Shown: positions 44,310 to 52,244 of the stretch, in pieces
Layout: each line of letters begins with the position of its first letter
Position numbering within the stretch: position 1 is the stretch's first letter
Notes under the pieces: model-generated
The model's database searches: none
The model's input: only the letters and a program-made list of their open reading frames with translations
What the model was told of the DNA's origin: nothing
Assembly (NCBI RefSeq): GCF_037201965.1
Contig: NZ_CP147518.1
Coordinates: 867,001 to 931,000 of the forward strand
Source: Spirosoma sp. SC4-14
GTDB taxonomy: Bacteria; Bacteroidota; Bacteroidia; Cytophagales; Spirosomataceae
Direction of reading: 5' to 3'
DNA: 64,000 nt
Translations under genes and position numbers: made by a program

Positions 44310-47165
44310 ATGGAAACCTGGCGGCTCTTCTGGGCCAAAACCAACCGGGAAAAAATCGACGGGTTGCCCGACGATTGGACCCACCCGCTCTGGGCGCACC
44401 TCATTGACGTAGGCAGTGCCGCCCAGATACTTTGGGACAACTTTCTGCCCCTTTCGCTCAAACAAAAAATGGCCGACGCCCTCGGTATGTCGCTGGACGA
44501 TGCTGGCCGGTTCCTCAGCATTTGGATTGGTTTACATGATCTTGGCAAGGGCATTCCAAGTTTTCAGGGCATACCGGGCGCAGCACCGGAAGTTGTTAAA
44601 AAGTTAGCTGATGCTGGGCTGCACATTCACCCCGAAGCGAATCGACTGCATCACGGGCATGCATCCATCGCCATTGTTCGCCGTTGGTTGCACCCTAATA
44701 TTGATGAAGACCGTATGGGTAAACCACTGCCCGAATTTCTGCTCGATGCGCTGGCTACCTGTGTAGGTATTCATCATGGTAAGTTAAGCTTACGGCGAAT
44801 CACCGATGGGGTGGCAGAAGACAGACGGATTGTAGCGGTTTTGGGAGACAGTCACTGGAAACAGACACAGCTTGATTTAGCGAATGCCGTTTTCAACGCA
44901 TGGGATGCCGATTGGCCCCTGATCCGTTACCAAAAGGCCATTGATCGCCGTTCAGGAACAGGCTGGCCCGATTGGATGATGGCGTTTGCAGGCTGGGCGA
45001 CCCTGGCCGATTGGCTGGGTTCTATGCAAACCTGCTATGACCACAAAGTACAGGCCGACGACGATTTGGCGAATTACCTGAAAAGTAGCCATGAAGGCGC
45101 ACTGAAGGCGTATGAAGTGGCCGGTCTGAAACATCAGGCCGGGCTTCGAGTCGAATCGTTTGAAGCACATTTTGGTAACAAGCCCCGACCATTACAGGAA
45201 ATTGCCCGTGATGTGGTTTTAGATACCAACGTTCCTAATTTGCTTATTGTGGAAGCACCCACCGGCGAGGGCAAAACCGAAGCAGCTTTTTATCTGGCCG
45301 GGCGATTCGGCCAGGGTATTTATGCCGCTATGCCTTCGCAATCGACCTCCGATGGATTGTTTCCTCGGCTGGCGACTTTTCTGAAGGGGGATAAGGAACA
45401 ACAATTGCTGGGGGCACACGTAGGGGAGGAGGCTGCAGCCTTGCGGCTCGTACACGGAAATGACCTGCTGCGCGACGATGCCCTTTCCCTGTTAGACGTG
45501 GAAAACCTGACCGCTTCCATCGTAGATGACGATGATGACGAACGAACATTACCGGGCGACACAGGGGCTAAAAACCGGCTACTCTCGTGGTTTATGCCCA
45601 AAAAGCGGGCGTTACTGGTGCCTTATGGCGTCGGTACGGTAGATCAACTTTTTTTGGGCGTTCTATTCGCCAAACACTTCTTTCTGCGGCTCTTCGCACT
45701 CTGCGGTAAGACCATTATTTTCGATGAAGTCCATGCCTACGATACCTACATGAACACCCTTTTTGGGCGATTGCTACCGTGGCTTCGGGCGTTGGACATC
45801 AACGTAGTGGTCTTGTCGGCCACATTGCCCGGTGAAGCGCGTCGGCAAATGCTCACCGCCTGGGGTACACCGCCCGATTTGGAAAGTGACACATCATTGG
45901 CTCCTTATCCGGTTACCTGGCAGTCGGCTGGGGGCAAGATGGCCGTTCATCCCTTTAAACCTGATAGCCGACGAGGTCAACGGCTCCATTTTCAGTGGTG
46001 TTCAGAGGAAATTGCCACAATGGCTAATCTGGCGCGAACACTTATTAGCGAAGGGGCTACGGTGCTGATTATCTGTAATAAAGTAGATCGGGCGCAGCAA
46101 TTATTCGATCTGTTAGATAACGATACGTTGCTGCCGCCAGAAGACCGGCTCCTGCTTCACGCCCGTATGCCACAGGCATGGCGGCAGCAGCGGGAAGAAA
46201 AAGCTCGCGAACGATTTGGCCCCAAACGTCCCGACCGTTCTGGCTTGCTGGTGGGAACACAAGTAATCGAGCAAAGTCTGGACCTCGATGCTGATGCCAT
46301 GATTACTGATCTGGCCCCGGTGGACTTGCTGTTGCAACGGGCCGGGCGGCTACACCGCCATCACCGCGACAACCGACCCACAGGCTACGAAAGCCCTATG
46401 CTGTACATTGCCTGCCCGGAAGCCGAGTCGGGCGACCTGCCTGATGTAGATGAGTTGTCGGCTAAGGGGCGCATTTATGGCCGTAAGCTGTTGTGGCAAA
46501 CCTGGTCAGTCTTACGGCAAAGCAAAGGCTGGGCGTTGCCGTTGGGCGATGGAACGCTACCCGGTTATCGTGAACTGGTTGAGCGCGTTTATGACCAGGA
46601 ATTTAGCTTTCCTTACCCGTTAACCCCTGCGACTCAGGCTGATTACGAAAAGGCCAATGAAGATTGGAGCGCACGGAATGGACGGCAGCAGGCTGATGCC
46701 GATGGACGACTGATTCCTCCGCCAAATCACATGCAGGATTTATTTCAGGCGAAAGAGAACCTGCTGACCGAAGACGAAGACAATCCGAACGGCAACGTGC
46801 CCGCCCATTTGCAGGCATTTACCCGCGACCCCGAAGGCGTTAACGCCGAAGTATTGCTACTACACCGCACTAACGACGGTTGGAGCCTAACGCCTAATGG
46901 TGACACGTTGATTCGGCGTGGCAAAAAACAGTACATGCCTGTTGATCTGCTCCGGTCTATTTTCGGTGCGGCCGTCCGAATTAGTCATGGTGGTATTATC
47001 TCGGCCTTGTGGAAGGAACCTAACGAAGACTGGCAGAAACAACAGGAAGAAAACCGGCTACTCAAACGCTTTCAACTTATCGAGCTTACCGATTACACAG
47101 CCACGGTCGGTGGTATTCACATCGAATTGAATGACCGGCTGGGGTTGATTTACGATAAACCCTAA
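44310..47165 (+). CDS. cas3: CRISPR-associated helicase/nuclease Cas3, type I-E
   Basis: A 951-residue Cas3. The N-terminal HD nuclease has HxxxD-type residues with His76-Asp77 in IGLHDLGKGIPSF and a second His cluster in LHHGHASIAIV. The SF2 helicase has Walker A in EAPTGEGKTEAAFYLA (~residue 315), DEVH in IIFDEVHAYDTYM (~473), LSATLPGEARRQML and motif VI LLQRAGRLHRH. Cas3 is recruited by Cascade to unwind and degrade target DNA. All key motifs are intact. It is the first gene of the rightward effector operon and lies 8 bases before cas8e. Confidence 0.97.
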   Translation: METWRLFWAKTNREKIDGLPDDWTHPLWAHLIDVGSAAQILWDNFLPLSLKQKMADALGMSLDDAGRFLSIWIGLHDLGKGIPSFQGIPGAAPEVVKKLADAGLHIHPEANRLHHGHASIAIVRRWLHPNIDEDRMGKPLPEFLLDALATCVGIHHGKLSLRRITDGVAEDRRIVAVLGDSHWKQTQLDLANAVFNAWDADWPLIRYQKAIDRRSGTGWPDWMMAFAGWATLADWLGSMQTCYDHKVQADDDLANYLKSSHEGALKAYEVAGLKHQAGLRVESFEAHFGNKPRPLQEIARDVVLDTNVPNLLIVEAPTGEGKTEAAFYLAGRFGQGIYAAMPSQSTSDGLFPRLATFLKGDKEQQLLGAHVGEEAAALRLVHGNDLLRDDALSLLDVENLTASIVDDDDDERTLPGDTGAKNRLLSWFMPKKRALLVPYGVGTVDQLFLGVLFAKHFFLRLFALCGKTIIFDEVHAYDTYMNTLFGRLLPWLRALDINVVVLSATLPGEARRQMLTAWGTPPDLESDTSLAPYPVTWQSAGGKMAVHPFKPDSRRGQRLHFQWCSEEIATMANLARTLISEGATVLIICNKVDRAQQLFDLLDNDTLLPPEDRLLLHARMPQAWRQQREEKARERFGPKRPDRSGLLVGTQVIEQSLDLDADAMITDLAPVDLLLQRAGRLHRHHRDNRPTGYESPMLYIACPEAESGDLPDVDELSAKGRIYGRKLLWQTWSVLRQSKGWALPLGDGTLPGYRELVERVYDQEFSFPYPLTPATQADYEKANEDWSARNGRQQADADGRLIPPPNHMQDLFQAKENLLTEDEDNPNGNVPAHLQAFTRDPEGVNAEVLLLHRTNDGWSLTPNGDTLIRRGKKQYMPVDLLRSIFGAAVRISHGGIISALWKEPNEDWQKQQEENRLLKRFQLIELTDYTATVGGIHIELNDRLGLIYDKP

Positions 47166-47173
47166 TACCAATC

Positions 47174-48817
47174 ATGACCACTTATAACCTTCTCGATGAA
47201 CCCTGGCTACCAGTTAGGTGGCGCGGGGGCCGATACGCCGGAACGGCTCCACCATCAGCGGTGGGGTTACGCGAAGCCCTTATCCGGGCGCACGATATTG
47301 CCGAACTGGCTACTGACAACCCACTGGAGACCATTTCGCTCAACCGGCTACTGGCCGCGCTGGTAGCCTCGGCCCTTCCCGAACTGGCTAACGAAACGGA
47401 CTGGTTTAAAGCCTGGGATGCCGGACAGTTCGATGCCAATAGGGTTGATGACTATTTACGTCAGTATTCTACGCATTTCGATTTGCTGTCGCCGGTGCGA
47501 CCCTTCTTCGGCCATCCGCAAACTGATGCCAAAGAGATTTCGCCGTTATCGCGGCTACAACACGCAGCCACGAGTGGCAACAACGCCCTACTCTTTAGCC
47601 ATGACCTCGACAGCGTTTCTCAAACTATGACGTTTGCCGAAGTGGCAAGAGCATTAGTTGCATCACAAGCGTTCGCGGTGAGTGGCGGGGCTGCCAAACC
47701 TTTCTACTATAGTCATGGCCCATTAATATCAAAGGCAATTTTTTGGATACGAGGGCGAAAAGACACTGATTTTTGCCTTTTTAGAACTCTCTTGCTAAAC
47801 CTGTCACCCACTGAAAAAGTATGGGGGAACCCGCGACACGGACAAGGTTTGGCAACGTGGGTAGCAGATACTGCACCAGCACCTCTTCAAAACCGACAAG
47901 TTGCTGGAATTAGCGACTTGTTTACATTTCAAAGCCGTCGTTTTCAATTAGTAGTTAGTGATTTAAGCATAGTTACCGGTGTTCGATGCAATCAAGGAAG
48001 TACAATGAATCTCCTCTTTCATGACCCGTACCTTGCATATCGAAAAACGGATAATGGTCCTACTCCATTAAGGCTTTCTCTTTCTAGAGCATTATGGCGT
48101 GATAGCATCATATATATGATGTCCTCTAGTTCAAACGATCATCCCCCTCGGACATTTGAATGGCTTTCCGACCCATCTACGCTTGTGGAACTAGATTTGA
48201 CTACAGATACGCCTTTTTTGGTAGACGTATTTGGACTCATCAATGATGATACTCAAGCGGGTAAAATACATATGTGGCGGCAGGAGCGTGTAACAATCTA
48301 TCCAAGCATCATTAATGAAGTCGGTCGATGGAACGCTCTTCAAGAGATGCTTGACACACCGAATCCTCATATCAATGATGCTAAAAAGATGGCACTTAAA
48401 TTACGTGAGGCTGTACGTGCATTTGCAAATCGTAGTCGGCTCAATAAGCCATATGAGTCGAATAAAAATGGTAAGGTTGAAAGAACAAGGTTACAAAGAG
48501 CAGAGCAGTCTGACCGCGATGCCTTCGTACAGATGATTGATGCCGAAAGTCGTTACTGGCTGGCACTGGGCAGTGTGTTCGATACCTTTCTGGGGCAGGT
48601 TGCTACACTATCTGTCGAAGGTGAGGAGTTACAAAATCTACAACACCGCTGGCAAACAACGCTTCGGCAGACTGCACAAAAGGCCCTTCGTCAGGCTCTG
48701 GAGTCGTTCCAGCAGGATGCTCGTACACTACAGGCTCAGGCCGAAGCAGAACTGGTGCTGAGGCTTGGAACGCTTTACCCTAAATCCGATAAAAGCAATA
48801 AACCCGAAACAGTATGA
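47174..48817 (+). CDS. casA: Type I-E Cascade large subunit Cas8e (Cse1)
   Basis: A 547-residue Cse1 protein: N-terminal YNLLDEPWLPVRWRGGR, VGLREALIRAHDIAEL, HFDLLSPVRPFFGHP and a C-terminal four-helix part (SRYWLALGSVFDTFLGQV). The protein recognises the PAM and recruits Cas3. About residues 155-440 (47640-48500) are clearly more AT-rich than both flanks: sampled 60-base lines give 35-50% GC inside against 55-65% outside. This suggests replacement of the middle by recombination. The frame is intact. The stop overlaps the start of the next gene by 4 bases (ATGA). Confidence 0.95.
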   Translation: MTTYNLLDEPWLPVRWRGGRYAGTAPPSAVGLREALIRAHDIAELATDNPLETISLNRLLAALVASALPELANETDWFKAWDAGQFDANRVDDYLRQYSTHFDLLSPVRPFFGHPQTDAKEISPLSRLQHAATSGNNALLFSHDLDSVSQTMTFAEVARALVASQAFAVSGGAAKPFYYSHGPLISKAIFWIRGRKDTDFCLFRTLLLNLSPTEKVWGNPRHGQGLATWVADTAPAPLQNRQVAGISDLFTFQSRRFQLVVSDLSIVTGVRCNQGSTMNLLFHDPYLAYRKTDNGPTPLRLSLSRALWRDSIIYMMSSSSNDHPPRTFEWLSDPSTLVELDLTTDTPFLVDVFGLINDDTQAGKIHMWRQERVTIYPSIINEVGRWNALQEMLDTPNPHINDAKKMALKLREAVRAFANRSRLNKPYESNKNGKVERTRLQRAEQSDRDAFVQMIDAESRYWLALGSVFDTFLGQVATLSVEGEELQNLQHRWQTTLRQTAQKALRQALESFQQDARTLQAQAEAELVLRLGTLYPKSDKSNKPETV

Positions 48818-49413
48818 ATCAATTTACGAAAGAACAGGCTGATTTTATCAGCTTTCTGGAACGACAGCAGGGCCCCACTGGTCGCGCTAATCTGGCCGAA
48901 CTACGCCGGGCTGCCACAGACCCTTTGGGTGATTTCCGCGATGTGCGTATTCTGGGCCAACACCTGCCCAGCGGCAACGAGATCGTATTTGACACCTATC
49001 GGCTTATGGCCACTCTATTCGCACTCTATGCCACCAAGTTCTGGGATAAAAGCAACCAGCTAAAACTGCCTCGCTTTAACGGAGACACGAAAAAACGGTC
49101 AATGGGGGCTTCGCTTCGGCTGTTACGAAATGGGCTTAGTGTGGGGCAGGAGAGTCTGGATATGCGTTTTTCTTCCCTATTGGATACACCAGCCGAAGAT
49201 TTAGCCGTGCCGCTTAGGAATATCATTCAGCGGATTGCTACGGCCGATAAACGCATTCCTATTGATTTTTCGGTGCTGTTAGCTGATCTATTATACTGGG
49301 ACACTGACGACACCCGCCGACGCTGGGCACGGGACTACTGGCAGGCCGCTGGTGGCGAATTGACCGAGTCGGCCACTGAAACGCCCGAAGTTATCAACCA
49401 AACCAACGTATAA
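48814..49413 (+). CDS. casB: Type I-E Cascade small subunit Cse2 (Cas11)
   Basis: A 199-residue, mostly helical basic protein. Family features are FISFLERQQGPTGRANLAELRRA near the N-terminus, LMATLFALYATKF, and the segment SMGASLRLLRNGLSVGQESLDMRFSSLLD with LIQRIATADKRIPIDFSVLLADLLYWD near the C-terminus, typical of Cse2. Two copies normally form the belly of Cascade and stabilise the R-loop. It follows cas8e with a 4-base overlap. Confidence 0.95.
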   Translation: MNQFTKEQADFISFLERQQGPTGRANLAELRRAATDPLGDFRDVRILGQHLPSGNEIVFDTYRLMATLFALYATKFWDKSNQLKLPRFNGDTKKRSMGASLRLLRNGLSVGQESLDMRFSSLLDTPAEDLAVPLRNIIQRIATADKRIPIDFSVLLADLLYWDTDDTRRRWARDYWQAAGGELTESATETPEVINQTNV

Positions 49414-49433
49414 ACCACAAATCAATTCTTTCT

Positions 49434-50630
49434 ATGAAAACCATTGAATTTCACATCCTTCAAAACTTTCCGCCCTCGAACCTGAACCGCGACGACAGCG
49501 GAGCACCCAAAGACTGCGACTTTGGCGGCTATCGGCGGCAACGTATTTCGTCGCAATGTCTGAAACGTTCGGTGCGAACGTCGGAAGTATTTGAGACATT
49601 GATGCATGACCGGCTTGGTAAACGCACCAAGCGGGCACCTATCGAAGTGGCTAAGTTGCTTGTACGGGGTGACCAAACCGAAGCACGGGCCAAAGCAATG
49701 GCTGAAGAGTTTTTTGAGGCTCTTTACGGCGTAAACGATAAAGGCATGACTGATTATTTGCTGTATATCGGTGCAGAGGAGTTGCAACGTTCCGCTACGT
49801 TATTGCTGGAAGCCGGTGAAGAAATAGCTGCCGTAGCCGAAAAAATTGCTACGCTCCGAACCGCACATGCTACACTTCAGAAGAAAGAGAAAGACGCGAA
49901 GCAAAAAGAAATCGACGAAGCCGCCAAACCATTTACAGCTCTGGCTGACCAATACAAGAAAACGTATCCCAAACACGTGCGGTCGGTAGATGTAGCCCTG
50001 TTTGGCCGGATGCTGGCCGATAGTCCCACCGAAAACATTGATGCAGCCTGTCAGGTGAGCCATGCCCTTTCGGTTAATCGCATGAATATGGAGTTCGATT
50101 ACTTTACGGCCGTTGACGACCTCCAGCCAGAAGACAATGCCGGAGCCGGAATGATTGGTACCGTAGGTTTTGCCTCATCGTGTTTCTACCGCTTTGCCTG
50201 CGTGGACTGGGATAAATTGGTCGGCAATTTGGGAGGAGATGCCGCTGCCGCCCGCGAAGGCGTAATTGCGTTTGCCGAAGCATTTATTCAGGCGCGTCCG
50301 TCCGGGAAGCAAAACACCTTTGCCGCTCATTCGTTACCTGCTTTTATTATGGTCATTGTTCGGGAAAGTGGCCAGCCGGTGTCGCTGGCTAATGCTTTTG
50401 AAAAACCCATTCAGCCCTCAAAAGACCAAAGCCTGACTGAGCGGGCAATCGATGCTCTGAGCCAGCATTACACCAAACTCAAAAAGATGTATGGACTCAA
50501 TGGTACAGCCTCCTGTGTATTGCTTGACGATGCCGATGCTGCCGTGAAAGTACTTGAGGGGGCAGGTGTTTCGGTACAGGAAGATGTTCCGTTGCTGATT
50601 CAATCGCTTAACGAGGCCATCAACGCCTAA
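49434..50630 (+). CDS. casC: Type I-E Cascade backbone subunit Cas7e (Cse4)
   Basis: A 398-residue Cas7e protein with the family start IEFHILQNFPPSNLNRDDSGAPKD and RRQRISSQCLKRSVR, then VDVALFGRMLADSP, VSHALSVNRMNMEFDYFTAVDDL and AGMIGTVGFASSCFYRFACVD, HSLPAFIMVIVRE. Six copies coat the crRNA. It is longer than many Cas7e proteins; the excess looks like a charged helical stretch around residues 125-180 (EEIAAVAEKIATLRTA, KEKDAKQKEIDEAA). The gene starts 20 bases after cse2. Confidence 0.96.
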   Translation: MKTIEFHILQNFPPSNLNRDDSGAPKDCDFGGYRRQRISSQCLKRSVRTSEVFETLMHDRLGKRTKRAPIEVAKLLVRGDQTEARAKAMAEEFFEALYGVNDKGMTDYLLYIGAEELQRSATLLLEAGEEIAAVAEKIATLRTAHATLQKKEKDAKQKEIDEAAKPFTALADQYKKTYPKHVRSVDVALFGRMLADSPTENIDAACQVSHALSVNRMNMEFDYFTAVDDLQPEDNAGAGMIGTVGFASSCFYRFACVDWDKLVGNLGGDAAAAREGVIAFAEAFIQARPSGKQNTFAAHSLPAFIMVIVRESGQPVSLANAFEKPIQPSKDQSLTERAIDALSQHYTKLKKMYGLNGTASCVLLDDADAAVKVLEGAGVSVQEDVPLLIQSLNEAINA

Positions 50631-50641
50631 TTCGTCTGTTT

Positions 50642-51472
50642 ATGTCACATACGTTATTGATGCGGCTGGCCGGGCCTATGCAGTCGTGGGGAGTCAGCAG
50701 CCGATTTGGCATTCGCGAAACCCTAACTGAGCCATCCAAAAGTGGCGTAATTGGGCTGCTATGCGCGGCTCTCGGTTGGGACAGGGCCGCACAGACTCAT
50801 CTTATAGCCGGGCAAACCCATACCCTAGCCGACCTGTCGGCACTGCATTTTGGGGTACGGGTTGTGCAGGAAGGCGTAGTTCGGCGCGACTACCATACGG
50901 CCCAGAATGTGTTACGAGCCAAAGCCAAACTAAGGCCTGGCAAACCCATACCGGAAGGCGACCTGCAACAAACTGTCCTTTCCGAACGCTATTACCTTGC
51001 TGATGCCTATTTTCTGGTGGGTTTGGAGAGTGACGACGAAGCTCTTTTACAGGCACTGGACGATGCCCTGAGCCGCCCGTTTTGGCCTTTGCGACTAGGG
51101 AGAAAGGCATTTTTGCCGAGTTTGCCCATTCGGTATGCTACTGATTCGACTTCGGAACAACCAGCCCAGACAAGTGTGGTCAATCTGCCACTGGCGCAGG
51201 CATTACTAACTGCCCAGGATGTAGCCTGGCTAACCCTAAGCCAGCGTGCAAAGAAGCTTAAGGGGCCATCGGGCGATAGTTCTGTGCCGGAAATGCCTGC
51301 CCTTCGGTATATAGCCGATGTAGGTGGCTCTTCTCCCGTCGTCAATGGACTTACGCTTACACCTGTTCGGCAGGTACAGCGTGCCGATGTGCCGCTTTCC
51401 TTCGAGCCCCGGCGATTTTCTCCTCGTGATGTACAGATCTATACCATTAACCACGACCATGTACCTGTCTAA
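50642..51472 (+). CDS. casD: Type I-E Cascade subunit Cas5e
   Basis: A 276-residue Cas5e: LLMRLAGPMQSWGVSSRFGIRETLTEPSKSG is the signature N-terminus, followed by VIGLLCAALGW, a second-strand motif FGVRVVQEGVVRRDYHTAQ, and RPFWPLRLGRKAFLPSLPI. Cas5e caps the crRNA 5' handle in Cascade. It begins 11 bases after cas7e, and its last 14 bases overlap the start of cas6e. The C-terminal ~30 residues are more variable than the rest. Confidence 0.96.
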   Translation: MSHTLLMRLAGPMQSWGVSSRFGIRETLTEPSKSGVIGLLCAALGWDRAAQTHLIAGQTHTLADLSALHFGVRVVQEGVVRRDYHTAQNVLRAKAKLRPGKPIPEGDLQQTVLSERYYLADAYFLVGLESDDEALLQALDDALSRPFWPLRLGRKAFLPSLPIRYATDSTSEQPAQTSVVNLPLAQALLTAQDVAWLTLSQRAKKLKGPSGDSSVPEMPALRYIADVGGSSPVVNGLTLTPVRQVQRADVPLSFEPRRFSPRDVQIYTINHDHVPV

Positions 51473-52115
51473 ACTAACCCTAAATCCACGTTGCCGGGAA
51501 GCCCTGCGCGACGTGAGTGCCCCCTATGAACTGCACCGGACATTGTCTCATGCGTTCAGAACCGAATCGGGCGTTGACTACCGTGCTCAACACGACGTTT
51601 TGTTTCGGCTGGAATCAATCGGATACAGTGCAGCCCTGCCAACGGTACTGGTTCAGTCGCAGACTGAGCCAGACTGGAACGAGTTGCCCGAAGTGTACTT
51701 TCTGGACAAACCTTTGGTGAAACGTATATCGCCTGCTTTTTCGGTAGGGCAAACGCTGGCGTTTCGATTGGTAGCTAATCCGACCAAAAAGGAGAAACGT
51801 GCTGGTAAAGATCAGGGCCGTAGAGTTGCTCTGACCAACACCGAACATGACGACGGTACAACACCTGTCGGGGCCTGGCTACGTCGAAAAGGAGAGCAGC
51901 ATGGCTTTCAGGTTTTGTATGCAACCACCGATGATTTCTGGCTGGGTGCCGACCGCCGAAGTCGGAGTAAAAATTCGATTCCGCTTTATGGAGTGCGTTT
52001 CGACGGTCTTTTGCAGGTAACCCAACCTGAACTAATGAGCCAGGCGTTGGCGAGTGGTATTGGCCCAGCCAAGGCATTTGGTTTTGGCCTTCTTTCGGTA
52101 GCAAGACCCCAATAA
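51459..52115 (+). CDS. casE: crRNA-processing endoribonuclease Cas6e
   Basis: A 218-residue Cas6e starting at ATG 51459 (MYLSKLTLNPRCREALRDVSAPYELHRTL); upstream in-frame starts lie inside cas5e and give non-family sequence. Tyr23 and His26 occupy the positions of the known catalytic pair in Cas6e homologues. The C-terminal glycine-rich loop is GIGPAKAFGFGLLSVAR. It cuts pre-crRNA at the base of the repeat hairpin and must handle both repeat variants of this locus, since no other cas6 is present. Last gene of the operon, followed by array 2. Confidence 0.96.
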   Translation: MYLSKLTLNPRCREALRDVSAPYELHRTLSHAFRTESGVDYRAQHDVLFRLESIGYSAALPTVLVQSQTEPDWNELPEVYFLDKPLVKRISPAFSVGQTLAFRLVANPTKKEKRAGKDQGRRVALTNTEHDDGTTPVGAWLRRKGEQHGFQVLYATTDDFWLGADRRSRSKNSIPLYGVRFDGLLQVTQPELMSQALASGIGPAKAFGFGLLSVARPQ

Positions 52116-52127
52116 GATACCTCAATC

Positions 52128-52169
52128 AAACCAGCCATCCCGTATGAATATCATCGTGGTGGCTGGTTT
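52128..52169 (+). terminator. Hairpin between cas6e and array 2
   Basis: AAACCAGCCA (52128-52137) pairs perfectly with TGGCTGGTTT (52160-52169) across 22 bases, 13 bases after the cas6e stop. There is no T tract, so it may be a partial terminator or an RNA-processing structure rather than a full stop. Confidence 0.45.
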
Positions 52170-52214
52170 CGTATGCCCATGTCTGCGTCATGACATCAAT
52201 GCTCTTTGATCTGC

Positions 52215-52244
52215 AAAAACCGCATTATTGCGAAAATTTTCAGT
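52215..52244 (+). promoter_or_regulatory. Leader end of array 2
   Basis: The 30 bases in front of the first repeat end in AAATTTTCAGT and match the leader end of array 1 at 22 of 30 positions in the same orientation relative to the repeats. Confidence 0.75.
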
